Positions 1-8,831 of a DNA stretch of 64,000 nucleotides are shown one piece after another. The position numbers were made by a program, and so were the translations under genes. Under the pieces are notes generated by a model. The model was not told the origin of the DNA, did not search any database, and worked only from the letters and a program-made list of their open reading frames with translations. The stretch comes from Porticoccus sp963974675 (GTDB lineage: Bacteria > Pseudomonadota > Gammaproteobacteria > Pseudomonadales > Porticoccaceae), in NCBI GenBank assembly GCA_963974675.1, contig CAXBDQ010000013.1, positions 1 to 64,000 on the forward strand, in the 5' to 3' direction. How positions within the stretch are numbered: the stretch's first letter is position 1; each line of letters starts with the position of its first letter.

Positions 1-968
1 TGGGCAATAACATAAAGAACCAAAAATGCAGCAATGCCCATAAAAAAACTGACATAAGTTGCACGGGTAAAGCCAACGGTCGTGCAATAGGCCAAGGATC
101 CGAAAGCCAGTAAAGCCAATGCTCGGATAACATTGTTTGAACCCTGAAAAATACCGTAAAGAGCCATGGGAAGTAAGAGTAAAATGACCCCATCAATTAC
201 CTCTCCTCCAGTGTGCATATCTGAAAAAATACCGGTGGTTCTATAGGATGAGGAAAGATCAAAAAGAGAGGACGCCGTGTGATACCAGGCACTGCCTGAC
301 AAAATGACACCCAAAGTGCCTCGCTCCCAAAGAATGACTAACCCGAGAAGCAATGCCGCAGCACACAGACCAACAACCAACCAATTAATGGCTTTATCTT
401 GATCTTCTTTCTGCAAATGAATCCATATCGGAACTAATAAGAATGCCCACAGCATTCCTTTAATAACGCGATAACCATATTCCGGCAAATAGTACGGATT
501 GCCATCAATAGCTCCTGGAGGTGACAGAAATACCTCCCAGGCAGAAAAACCTGACAGCACTACCGCTAAATAACTACCGACCAACAACATAGCCCAGCTA
601 GGTCTCAAAAAACCCAACGAAAACTTTCCCGACAATAGCCCAAACCCTATGGTAATCAGAAATACTAAGTCAAACTCATTAAACAAAAATCGTCCTGTAT
701 AGGTGGCTAAATCTAAACTTACTGTCACCACGGGAAGTATAGCCAACCAAAGATAAGGGAGAAAAAACAGGGCTATCAGATACAGCATCCCAGTGGCTAT
801 CAACCAAAAACCAAACCCAGGAAAGTCGCGGAAAACGTTAAATGTCACCAGCAGCAACACCAACCCAACCAACTTCATCATAATTTTCACGGGAACAAAT
901 GATCCCCGACGAGAAGACGACCTTTCCTTCCTTGTTTTATCCCTACCTTTTATTGCGGTGTTGCTCAT
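1..968 (-). CDS. Wzy/O-antigen-ligase-like polytopic membrane protein, C-terminus cut by window edge
   Basis: The frame is open from an ATG at 968 to base 1, giving 322 codons without a stop, so the gene runs off the left edge. The first ~28 residues are basic and hydrophilic (several R/K). Many hydrophobic segments follow, with a larger loop holding an Arg/Thr-rich stretch and the string SSYRTTGIFSD, as in EPS polymerases and O-antigen ligases of the Wzy/WaaL type. An AAGG sequence lies about 9 bases upstream of the ATG. Family membership rests on topology and locus context only. It is a second polymerase/ligase-like protein beside the one at 26192-27493, so one may polymerise the EPS and the other do ligation. 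The C-terminal part is not visible. Confidence 0.75.
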   Translation of the reverse strand, partial: MSNTAIKGRDKTRKERSSSRRGSFVPVKIMMKLVGLVLLLVTFNVFRDFPGFGFWLIATGMLYLIALFFLPYLWLAILPVVTVSLDLATYTGRFLFNEFDLVFLITIGFGLLSGKFSLGFLRPSWAMLLVGSYLAVVLSGFSAWEVFLSPPGAIDGNPYYLPEYGYRVIKGMLWAFLLVPIWIHLQKEDQDKAINWLVVGLCAAALLLGLVILWERGTLGVILSGSAWYHTASSLFDLSSSYRTTGIFSDMHTGGEVIDGVILLLLPMALYGIFQGSNNVIRALALLAFGSLAYCTTVGFTRATYVSFFMGIAAFLVLYVIA

Positions 969-1015
969 GTCAAAAGCCTTAAAACCTGGTTAGCCTCTCC
1001 CTATGAAGAAAGACT

Positions 1016-1792
1016 TTAGCTATCGTTATCTAACAAATCTTTTATGTATTTCACCGGAATGGCATAACTAATATCAGAAGGATCTTTCAACATAGCTTCC
1101 TTCGTCTTTTTCACAAAGACACTGTTTATCACGCCAACAATGACACCGGTGTCAATCTCATACACAGGGCTACCACTATTACCTGGGTAAGCCGTGGCAT
1201 CCAATTGATAAACATTAAACGGTTTTCTGGTACGTTTTATTTGCTCAGCTGTGAGTGTTTTTGATGACAAGGCAGGAATAACCATTGGCGTGACAGCAGA
1301 AATAATGCCTCGATGAGTCACTTGAGTTAAACCCAACACGAGCCCAATCGGAAAGCCAGTAAAAGCAACCTCTTCGCCTTCCCTCAACAGCGAGCCATCT
1401 CCTAATGTCAAAGGGGGAAGTTCTGGGCCAATAAATTCAAGAAGAGCCAAATCATGCTCTGGGTCAGAAGCTAGTATTTTAGCCAACCGCACTGATGATG
1501 ACGTTCCTCTCCCGGCAAAGACCGCAAGCAATTCTTTTTGCTTGGTATCCAGTGGTTTTTCTATCACATGATAGTTTGTTATCACCTGACGTCCGTTACC
1601 GACGACAAACCCGGTCCCCTTAAATGTCAGTGGCGAGGAACCACCCCCCAATCGCTTATCTGGAAACACTGACCCAATACCCACGACACTACCTCGGACT
1701 TGATCAATAATATCAGGCAATCCCGCCAGCAATTGTCCTCCCGGGACAGCGGCCAAAATAAAAACCAATAAAAATTTCTGTGGTAACCTCAT
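1016..1792 (-). CDS. Secreted trypsin-like serine protease (S1C/DegP-like, no PDZ)
   Basis: This 258-aa protein has a complete catalytic triad in the usual order: His75 (NYHVI), Asp114 (EHDLALL) and Ser206 (PGNSGSP). The first ~23 residues form a signal peptide (basic start, hydrophobic core ending LLAG), so it should act in the periplasm or outside. The protein ends soon after the protease domain, with no PDZ domain. I chose the ATG at 1792 because the 30 extra residues from the upstream ATG at 1882 would bury the signal peptide and that ATG has no ribosome site. It is divergent from the XrtA ligase operon. Its substrate is unknown; trimming or quality control of exported EPS-associated proteins is possible (inference). 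Confidence 0.85.
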   Translation of the reverse strand: MRLPQKFLLVFILAAVPGGQLLAGLPDIIDQVRGSVVGIGSVFPDKRLGGGSSPLTFKGTGFVVGNGRQVITNYHVIEKPLDTKQKELLAVFAGRGTSSSVRLAKILASDPEHDLALLEFIGPELPPLTLGDGSLLREGEEVAFTGFPIGLVLGLTQVTHRGIISAVTPMVIPALSSKTLTAEQIKRTRKPFNVYQLDATAYPGNSGSPVYEIDTGVIVGVINSVFVKKTKEAMLKDPSDISYAIPVKYIKDLLDNDS

Positions 1793-1857
1793 AGCGACAC
1801 TCGTCTGCCTCTGGATCCATTCATCAGAACAGGTTACGTTGATTAAAAAAAAATCGC

Positions 1858-1863
1858 TATAAT
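1858..1863 (+). promoter_or_regulatory. Candidate sigma-70 -10 box for the 1913 operon
   Basis: A perfect TATAAT lies 50 bases before the ligase start, just after an A9 tract. The -35 region is poor (TTACGT at 1834-1839 with an 18-base spacer matches only two consensus bases). It is supported by the -10 box and by its position between divergent genes. Confidence 0.4.
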
Positions 1864-1912
1864 CGGCAACCAACTCAGCCATGCCAAATGTAATAAATGG
1901 ACTGTACCTTCT

Positions 1913-3499
1913 ATGTCAGAACTCATCCACCAATTGATCACTCGTCAAGCGATTCAAACCCCTGATGCTACAGCCCTTCTATTCAAAGATGATCAATATA
2001 GTTATTCTGAATTACAGTATCAGATTGAAGCTGTCGCCCATGGACTGATGTCACTGGGTCTAAACCCCAATGACAGGGTCGCCACCTATTTGCCGAAGAT
2101 ACCCCAAACCGTTTTTAGCCTATTTGGCACAACTCAAGCTGGCGGTGCGTTTGTTCCCATCAACCCGCTGCTAAAACCAAAGCAAGTGGCCTATATACTT
2201 GATGACTGTGATGTAAAGGTATTAATTACCTCCTCGCAGCGGCTACAGGTTTTGGCAGAAACCCTAGAATGTTGCCCCAACTTAAACACTGTCGTCGTGG
2301 TAGAAGATGAACTCCCATTACTTGAGAAAAAATCACAGTATCAACGATTATCATGGGACGAATTCACCTCAGTAAGCAATAGCCATCAATCACATATACG
2401 CATTGATAGCGATATGGCGGCTATCCTTTACACCTCCGGTAGCACCGGCAACCCAAAAGGGGTGGTGCTGTCACACAAAAACATGGCAACCGGAGCCAAA
2501 AGTGTCGCTTCGTATCTGGCCAACACACCGGATGATCGTCTTCTTGCGGCTTTACCCTTCAGCTTTGACTACGGTTTAAGCCAGCTCACCACAGCCTTTT
2601 CAGTGGGAGCCTCGGTAGCCCTGATGGATTACCTACTTCCACGGGATGTCATTCGTGCTATTCAAAAATATAAGATCACAGGGCTTGCGGCGGTACCGCC
2701 TCTCTGGAATCAACTGGCTCAACTTGAATGGCCAGAGGAAGCCGCAGGATCACTTCGATATCTGACCAACAGCGGTGGATCTATGCCACAGGCTACCACT
2801 GAAAAATTAAGAGCTGCGTTACCTGGCACCCAAGTATTTTTGATGTATGGGCTGACCGAGGCATTCCGGTCCACCTACTTACCTCCAGACCAAATCGACA
2901 TACGTCCCACCTCCATGGGCAAAGCCATACCCAATGCCCAAGTGTTGGTAGTGCGACCAGATGGCACAGAATGTGCCCCCGGTGAACCTGGGGAATTAGT
3001 ACACCGAGGATCGCTGGTGGCCATGGGTTACTGGAATGACACAGAAAAGACATCCCAGCGATTCAAACCCAGCCCGTCACAACCCAAAGGCATACCTATT
3101 AGTGAAATTGCCGTATGGTCAGGTGATCAGGTTAAAAGAGACGAAGAAGGCTTTCTCTACTTTATCAGTCGCATGGATGACATGATCAAAACCTCAGGTT
3201 ACAGAGTCAGCCCTTCTGAAGTAGAAGAAGTAATCTATGCTATGGAGGCCATTAAAGAGGCCGCGGCTATTGGTATTCCCCATCCAACACTGGGACAAGC
3301 CATACTTCTAGTGGCGACAGTCACAGACAATCTGACACCACAGGCCATTCTGAAACACAGCAAGAAAGAGCTACCTAATTTTATGGTACCCCACGAGATT
3401 ATTCTTCTTGATGAGATGCCCCATAACCAAAACGGAAAAATTGACAGAAAACTCCTGGCGGCTGAATACGGTGATCTATTTCAGGAGATGAAAGCATGA
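1913..3499 (+). CDS. Acyl-CoA ligase (AMP-forming), exosortase A system-associated
   Basis: This 528-aa adenylate-forming enzyme carries the AMP-binding P-loop YTSGSTGNPKG at residues 173-183. It also has the YGLTE-type motif (MYGLTEAFRS) and the C-terminal NGKIDRK motif with its catalytic lysine. Length and motifs fit the XrtA-associated ligase family (TIGR03098 as I recall). It should activate a carboxylic acid as an acyl-adenylate and load it on CoA or, given the neighbour at 4871, on the carrier protein. It overlaps the downstream decarboxylase by 4 bases (ATGA), implying translational coupling. The substrate is not deducible; an amino acid is a reasonable guess because the next gene is an amino-acid decarboxylase-fold protein. 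Confidence 0.9.
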   Translation: MSELIHQLITRQAIQTPDATALLFKDDQYSYSELQYQIEAVAHGLMSLGLNPNDRVATYLPKIPQTVFSLFGTTQAGGAFVPINPLLKPKQVAYILDDCDVKVLITSSQRLQVLAETLECCPNLNTVVVVEDELPLLEKKSQYQRLSWDEFTSVSNSHQSHIRIDSDMAAILYTSGSTGNPKGVVLSHKNMATGAKSVASYLANTPDDRLLAALPFSFDYGLSQLTTAFSVGASVALMDYLLPRDVIRAIQKYKITGLAAVPPLWNQLAQLEWPEEAAGSLRYLTNSGGSMPQATTEKLRAALPGTQVFLMYGLTEAFRSTYLPPDQIDIRPTSMGKAIPNAQVLVVRPDGTECAPGEPGELVHRGSLVAMGYWNDTEKTSQRFKPSPSQPKGIPISEIAVWSGDQVKRDEEGFLYFISRMDDMIKTSGYRVSPSEVEEVIYAMEAIKEAAAIGIPHPTLGQAILLVATVTDNLTPQAILKHSKKELPNFMVPHEIILLDEMPHNQNGKIDRKLLAAEYGDLFQEMKA

Positions 3500-4731
3500 T
3501 TAAAAAACGCCCTCAACATGTATCCATGGATCAATTTACTGTCCACAACAACTGCCTTGAGGTTGGCGGCATTCCCATTACAGAACTGGTCGGCCAAGCA
3601 GGGCAAACACCTTTTTATGCCTATGACCGACAACTGATGAGCGAACGAGTCCGCAGCCTAAAAGCGATTCTACCCAAAGGTATTCATCTTCATTACGCCA
3701 TGAAATCCAACCCTATGCCTGAGGTTGTTCAACACCTCTCCACCCTAACTGATGGTTTAGATGTCGCATCTGGCGGTGAGCTAAAAGTGGCGCTAGCAAC
3801 AGGTATTGAACCTAAAAATATTAGTTTTGCCGGACCCGGAAAATCCAATGCTGAACTAAAAATGGCCGCAGAAGCCGGCATTATTATCAATATGGAGTCA
3901 GAGGGCGAAATGGAGCGGTTGGCTAATATTGCCGCTGACCTTGGCATTCTACCCAACGTTGCCATAAGGGTTAATCCTGACTTTGAACTCAAGACTTCCG
4001 GCATGAAAATGGCTGGCGGCCCCAAACCCTTTGGCGTTGATGCTGAACGTGTTCCTGCCATGCTAAAACGCATAGGCGAACTGAACTTAAACTTCCAGGG
4101 CTTCCACATCTTCAGTGGCTCGCAAAACCTCAAACCAGAAGCACTAATAGAAGCCCAAACAAAGACTTTTGCCCTAGCCCTACAATTAGCCGAACATGCA
4201 CCATCACCTATCAAATGGCTCAATATCGGTGGTGGTTTTGGTATTCCCTATTTTCCTGGGGAACAACGTCTGGATCTACAACCTATTGCAGACAACCTTA
4301 AACAACTCCTTGATGAATATAGACCCAAATTCCCGCAAGCAGAAATAGTGATGGAACTGGGGCGCTACTTGGTTGGCGAAGCCGGTATTTATGTCTGTGA
4401 AGTTGTAGACATCAAGGAATCTAGGGGAGAAACCTACGCCATCACGAACGGTGGACTTCATCACCATCTTGCTGCATCCGGAAATTTTGGTCAGGTTATC
4501 CGAAAAAATTATCCGGTATGCATTGGCAACAGGGTCAACGGCAATGAACTGTCATCTATTAACGTGGTTGGCCCCCTCTGTACGCCGTTAGACATACTGG
4601 CCGACAAATATGAGCTACCGCCAATACAAAATGGGGATTTGATTGTTGTTTTCCAATCTGGCGCTTACGGGTTTACTGCCAGCCCACATCAATTTTTAAG
4701 CCACCCAGCACCCGTAGAAATATTAATTTAA
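3496..4731 (+). CDS. PLP-dependent decarboxylase, exosortase A system-associated
   Basis: This 411-aa fold-type III (alanine racemase-like) decarboxylase belongs to the DAP/ornithine/arginine decarboxylase group. The PLP lysine is Lys70 in HYAMKSNP. The glycine-rich phosphate site follows (NIGGGFGIPY), and the GPLCTPLD motif supplies the active-site cysteine from the dimer partner. It corresponds to the XrtA-associated family TIGR03099. The expected reaction is decarboxylation of an amino acid, or of an amino acid carried as a thioester by the adjacent carrier protein (inference). It is coupled to the ligase by a 4-base overlap. A 139-base gap with no clear promoter precedes the carrier protein gene. 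Confidence 0.9.
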   Translation: MIKKRPQHVSMDQFTVHNNCLEVGGIPITELVGQAGQTPFYAYDRQLMSERVRSLKAILPKGIHLHYAMKSNPMPEVVQHLSTLTDGLDVASGGELKVALATGIEPKNISFAGPGKSNAELKMAAEAGIIINMESEGEMERLANIAADLGILPNVAIRVNPDFELKTSGMKMAGGPKPFGVDAERVPAMLKRIGELNLNFQGFHIFSGSQNLKPEALIEAQTKTFALALQLAEHAPSPIKWLNIGGGFGIPYFPGEQRLDLQPIADNLKQLLDEYRPKFPQAEIVMELGRYLVGEAGIYVCEVVDIKESRGETYAITNGGLHHHLAASGNFGQVIRKNYPVCIGNRVNGNELSSINVVGPLCTPLDILADKYELPPIQNGDLIVVFQSGAYGFTASPHQFLSHPAPVEILI

Positions 4732-4870
4732 CCCGCTTATTGGAAAACGGAAATACATAATATTTTTTCTCATTAAGACCAAGCTACTCAATTGTCTAAA
4801 GAGGTGGCAAAATGCCGCATAAATTTGATGATAGTAAATGCAAACACCGATTAAAAATGGAAGACGATTT

Positions 4871-5119
4871 ATGAGTTTACAACAAGATACTATTCAGATT
4901 ATTGATGATGTATTAATGCTGGAGGGACAAGTCGACCACTTCGATGCAGACACAGGGCTACTTGGATCTATCCCAGAATTTGATTCTGTCGCCGTCGTCT
5001 CGCTAGTAACCGCATTAGAAGAAGAATTTGGCTGCGCCTTTGACGATGATGAACTCAATGCAGACGTGTTTGCTACCATAGGTAGTCTGATTAAAGTACT
5101 TGAGCAAAAACTCAACTAA
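4871..5119 (+). CDS. Acyl carrier protein, exosortase A locus
   Basis: This 82-aa acidic carrier protein has the phosphopantetheine attachment serine at Ser39 in the EFDSVAVVSLV helix. I chose the ATG at 4871 because GGAAGA lies 6 bases upstream; the ATG at 4838 adds a basic, non-ACP-like leader. It would carry an acyl or aminoacyl thioester made by the ligase at 1913. The stop codon abuts the ATG of the next gene (the TAATG shares a base), so it is translated with the hydrolases. It is unlikely to be the housekeeping AcpP, which has a DSLD motif and sits with fatty-acid genes. Confidence 0.9.
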   Translation: MSLQQDTIQIIDDVLMLEGQVDHFDADTGLLGSIPEFDSVAVVSLVTALEEEFGCAFDDDELNADVFATIGSLIKVLEQKLN

Positions 5120-5961
5120 TGAACACCCTCTCTCGTATAGACCCTGCCTTTATAGAAGGCAGCAGAGGCCCCTTGTTTGCACTACATCACCCTCCTGCGC
5201 TGGTTAATGACACAACAGAGTGTATTGTTGTTGTCCCCTCTTTTGCAGAAGAGATGAATCGATGCCGTTACATGCAAACACTCCTTGCTCAGGAACTCCG
5301 CAAACAGAACCATGCTTTACTCTCCGTAGACCCCTTCGGCACTGGAGATAGTGCAGGTGACTTTTCTGAAGCAAGCTGGAATCAGTGGGTAGAGGATACA
5401 ATTTCTGCCGCTAACTATGCCGAACAATTAGGCTATAAACGCATCTCCTTTCTCGCCGTAAGACTCGGCGCCTTATTAGCAATGGCCGCCGCACCCTCTA
5501 TTAACAACCTAGAACGTATCATTTTTTGGCAACCAGTAACGAACGGTAAAGCAACACTCAATCAATTCCTTCGGATAAAAATAGCTGCCGCTATGGGTCG
5601 TGATGAAAAGGCAGAAACAACCGCGCATCTTGAAAAACTGTTGAGTCAGGGGAAGAATATAGAGGTCGCGGGATATGATGTTTCTCCCCCTTTATTCCAA
5701 GGTATTCAGTCCGCCCACATCAACAACCATCTGGAGACAACCTCGATACCCATCACCTGGTTTACTGTGCTCGCGAGTGAAGAAAGAAACACCCCTCGCG
5801 GCGACGTACAAACCATAGAAAAATGGCGGAACCAGGGCGCCGAAATTAACCATCAAACAGTTATTGGCCCAGCCTTTTGGCAAGCCCACGAACGCACACT
5901 TGCGCCCAACCTGATAACAGCCACGATGGATTATATAAAAGGAAGCGATATCCATGGATGA
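5119..5961 (+). CDS. Alpha/beta hydrolase, exosortase A system-associated type 2
   Basis: The 280-aa protein has an alpha/beta-hydrolase fold, seen in VVVPSFAEEMNRCR near the N-terminus and DPFGTGDSAGDF at 71-82. It matches the XrtA hydrolase-2 family (TIGR03101 as recalled). At the nucleophile elbow the sequence reads LAVRLGALL (112-120), with Arg115 where a Ser/Cys/Asp nucleophile would be expected, so it may not be a classical hydrolase. It overlaps the carrier gene by one base upstream and the next hydrolase by 8 bases downstream. A role in releasing or transferring the carrier-bound group is inferred from the operon alone. Confidence 0.85.
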   Translation: MNTLSRIDPAFIEGSRGPLFALHHPPALVNDTTECIVVVPSFAEEMNRCRYMQTLLAQELRKQNHALLSVDPFGTGDSAGDFSEASWNQWVEDTISAANYAEQLGYKRISFLAVRLGALLAMAAAPSINNLERIIFWQPVTNGKATLNQFLRIKIAAAMGRDEKAETTAHLEKLLSQGKNIEVAGYDVSPPLFQGIQSAHINNHLETTSIPITWFTVLASEERNTPRGDVQTIEKWRNQGAEINHQTVIGPAFWQAHERTLAPNLITATMDYIKGSDIHG

Positions 5962-6829
5962 ACAAGCTATTGTCTTTAATTGCGGGAAAGATAATGATCA
6001 GCTAGTTGGCATTATCCATAAACCTACCATCCCAATAAAAACTGGTGTTCTCATCATTGTTGCTGGAGGACCCCAGTTTCGAGTGGGGGCACACCGCCAA
6101 TTTGTTACACTTAGCCGACGCATGGCCGCATTGGGTATACCCGTACTGCGGTTTGATCACCGAGGAACCGGCGATAGTGGTGGTGATTACCGAGGCTTCT
6201 TGGATATGAAAGATGATATTTCTGCTGCCATAGATACCCTCTTTGAAACATTTCCATACCTAGAAAAAGTCGCTCTATGGGGAGAGTGTGAATCTGCCTC
6301 TGCCGGAGGGTTCTATGCCCATACTGACCCGCGAGTATGTGGAGTATTTATGGTCAACCCCTGGATCAGAACAGAGGCTGGACAAGCTAAAACCTATCTC
6401 AAACATTATTACTGGAATCGACTGCGAGACCCCAAGCTTTGGAGGAAAGTTCGATCGGGTGAATTTTCATTCTTCCGTTCAATAAAAGCCTATTTACAAC
6501 TTTTACTTCATGCAAGAAAAGACACTAAACATCAAGAACACAAGACAGAGCACCAAGACCTTTCAGCTCTCCCCTTGCCCCTAAGGCTTACCCGAAGTCT
6601 CAAGCTATTTAGTGGAGAACTCTGCATTCTTACCAGTGGAAATGATTATATTGCTCAAGAATTCAATGACTTCATTTCCAGCTCTACAGAATGGAAGTCT
6701 TCCGAATTAGATGAAAAAATATTATTCAATAAAATGACAGACGCTGACCATACATTCTCTAGACCCGAATGGCGTGAAGCGCTGTTTCACGACACAGAAC
6801 AATGGATACAAAACAAGCTCTGTGATTAA
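5954..6829 (+). CDS. Alpha/beta hydrolase, exosortase A system-associated type 1
   Basis: A 291-aa protein with the conserved GGPQFRVGAHRQF motif (38-50), then RFDHRGTGDSGG (67-77 region) and the elbow WGECESASA (109-117). The elbow has Gly-x-Cys-x-Ser rather than Gly-x-Ser-x-Gly, so Cys112 may be the nucleophile, as in dienelactone-hydrolase-like enzymes. A late DADHTFSR supplies the expected acidic residue and histidine. It matches the XrtA hydrolase-1 family (TIGR03100 as recalled). Overlap with the preceding hydrolase indicates co-translation, and the two may work as a pair. The substrate is unknown; a thioester on the carrier protein is one possibility. Confidence 0.87.
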   Translation: MDEQAIVFNCGKDNDQLVGIIHKPTIPIKTGVLIIVAGGPQFRVGAHRQFVTLSRRMAALGIPVLRFDHRGTGDSGGDYRGFLDMKDDISAAIDTLFETFPYLEKVALWGECESASAGGFYAHTDPRVCGVFMVNPWIRTEAGQAKTYLKHYYWNRLRDPKLWRKVRSGEFSFFRSIKAYLQLLLHARKDTKHQEHKTEHQDLSALPLPLRLTRSLKLFSGELCILTSGNDYIAQEFNDFISSSTEWKSSELDEKILFNKMTDADHTFSRPEWREALFHDTEQWIQNKLCD

Positions 6830-6890
6830 TCAGTAGTACTTTGAACCAACCAAGAAACCACAAAGAAACTACAGCAATAGAGCCACAGCA

Positions 6891-8774
6891 ATGATGCAAC
6901 CTGAAAAGACACAAGCAAGCTCACAGTCACCTAAGCAGATGTTAACGCCCCATATTGCCGGTTGGTTTTGTAATACCAACCACAGCTTTGACGCTGAAAC
7001 CAATATCCAAGCAATGCAACAGGCCATAAACACTTCACTGCCAATGGAACAGCTGTGCGCAGATCACTATGCCTGTGCTTCTACTAACTCAATTTCCCAC
7101 GAGCAATCCTGCATTACTGCTATTACGGGCTATCCACGATGGACAGAAAGCACCTTCGCAAAAGCAGCTATAGAAAAAAGTCATGCCTACGCCCTCAGTC
7201 TTGCCTACCATCAATATGGCAGTAAGTTTATAGAGCACCTAAACGGCGCTTTCTCATTTGCCATCATCGATACAGACACCAACCAGCTATTGGCTGGCGT
7301 AGACAGATTAGGACAATTTCCCCTTTACTATACAAAAATAGATGACGGCATCATCTTTGGCTCATCAGTCTCCACTATACTTGCCCACACAATGGTGCCT
7401 CGCTCAGTGCAAGAACAAGGTATTTACGATTACCTGTATTTTCATATGGTCCCCAGCCCCCATTCAATTTATAAAGACATTAAAAAATTACCCGCGGGAC
7501 ATTGGCTGAATTATGCAAATGACAGTGTTCAAATCAGCAACTACTACCAACCTATTTTTAATGAAATGGCCCCCAACAGTTTTGAGGAAATGGGGAAACA
7601 ACTAAAACGGGAGTTAAAAGACGCTGTCAGCCACTGCTATGAACCTACGCTCAAAACAGCAGCATTCCTCAGCGGTGGTCTCGATAGCTCTACGGTTGCT
7701 GGCATGCTGTCGGAAGTCAGCGAAACCAGAGCAGAAGCCTATTCCATTGGGTTTTCTGCTGAAGGCTATGACGAAATGGCGTTTGCTCGCATCACCGCCA
7801 AACATTTTGGGGTGAAGCTAAACGAATACTATGTCACTCCGGAAGATGTGGTTGACGCCTTGCCAATCGTTGCTGCCAGCTACGACGAACCCTTTGGTAA
7901 CTCATCGGCATTGCCGGCTTATTTTTGCGCCAAAGTAGCAGCAGAAAATGGTGTAGAGCGGCTGCTAGCCGGTGATGGTGGGGACGAATTATTCGGTGGT
8001 AACGAAAGATACGTTAAACAGGATATTTTTGAAGCTTACGGGAAAATCCCTAACGGTTTCCGCAAAGCAATGATAGAGCCCATTATTAATAAACTGCCTT
8101 CAGCTCTTCCTCTTTCCTCTAAAGCACGCAGCTATATTGAACAGGCCAATATCCCTCTGCCCGACCGTTTACAAACGTACAACTTTCTTCACCAACACAA
8201 TCCCTCAGAAATATTTAATGAGGACTTTTTAAACTGCACAGACACCCATGCACCACTAGCAATTTTAGGGAACACCTATAAGCAACCAAATAATGCATCG
8301 ACATTAAACCGAATGTTATACCTAGACTGGCAATATACCTTGGCGGATAACGATTTAAGAAAAGTTAGCCATATGTGCGCATTGGCGGGCGTTGAGGTGG
8401 TTTATCCCATGCTGGATGACAATCTGGTCAATTTTTCTTGCCATGTACCGAGTAACTGGAAAATAAAAAATCGTAATCTGCGACACTTTTATAAGCAATC
8501 ATTATCAGGGTGGCTTCCTGACGCGACCATCAATAAGAAAAAACAGGGCTTTGGCCTACCCTTTGGCGTCTGGATGGAAACCCATAAGCCTTTGCAAGAG
8601 ATGGCCTATGACAACCTCTTGAAACTTAAAAAACGACCCTATTTCAAACCTGAATTTATCGACCACACTATCGAACTTCACCGCAACCAACATTCAGCCT
8701 ACTACGGTGAGTTAATTTGGATATTAATGGTATTAGAAATGTGGATGGAGGCTCATCTTTCAACCACCCCATAA
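6891..8774 (+). CDS. Asparagine-synthetase-like protein with degenerate glutaminase domain
   Basis: The 627-aa protein has the two-domain layout of AsnB. The N-terminal Ntn half (~1-220) still shows LNGAFSFAI. The C-terminal synthetase half has the PP-loop SGGLDSS at 261-267, DEPFGNSSA and AGDGGDELFGG. It lacks the obligatory Cys2 of glutamine amidotransferases: there is no MCGIxG start in any upstream frame position, and the protein begins with ~20 hydrophilic residues. It therefore probably does not use glutamine as nitrogen donor. Relatives with this loss include beta-lactam synthetases and lasso-peptide cyclases, which form amides from other amines. It closes the carrier-protein operon, so it may join the decarboxylated amine to a sugar carboxylate or another acid (inference). 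Confidence 0.85.
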   Translation: MMQPEKTQASSQSPKQMLTPHIAGWFCNTNHSFDAETNIQAMQQAINTSLPMEQLCADHYACASTNSISHEQSCITAITGYPRWTESTFAKAAIEKSHAYALSLAYHQYGSKFIEHLNGAFSFAIIDTDTNQLLAGVDRLGQFPLYYTKIDDGIIFGSSVSTILAHTMVPRSVQEQGIYDYLYFHMVPSPHSIYKDIKKLPAGHWLNYANDSVQISNYYQPIFNEMAPNSFEEMGKQLKRELKDAVSHCYEPTLKTAAFLSGGLDSSTVAGMLSEVSETRAEAYSIGFSAEGYDEMAFARITAKHFGVKLNEYYVTPEDVVDALPIVAASYDEPFGNSSALPAYFCAKVAAENGVERLLAGDGGDELFGGNERYVKQDIFEAYGKIPNGFRKAMIEPIINKLPSALPLSSKARSYIEQANIPLPDRLQTYNFLHQHNPSEIFNEDFLNCTDTHAPLAILGNTYKQPNNASTLNRMLYLDWQYTLADNDLRKVSHMCALAGVEVVYPMLDDNLVNFSCHVPSNWKIKNRNLRHFYKQSLSGWLPDATINKKKQGFGLPFGVWMETHKPLQEMAYDNLLKLKKRPYFKPEFIDHTIELHRNQHSAYYGELIWILMVLEMWMEAHLSTTP

Positions 8775-8831
8775 ACTGGTCTTTTCTCTAAAAAATTCAT
8801 TTAAAAAAATAGATTATTAACTTGGGTTGTT

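Noticed and set aside
793..993. 66-codon plus-strand ORF near the left edge
   Set aside because: It is antisense to the long open membrane-protein frame 1-968, which has a better sequence signature.
4810..4830. Sigma-54-like GTGGCAAAATGCCGCA before the carrier protein
   Set aside because: The GG-to-GC distance is 11, one base too short, and the -24 lacks the final C.
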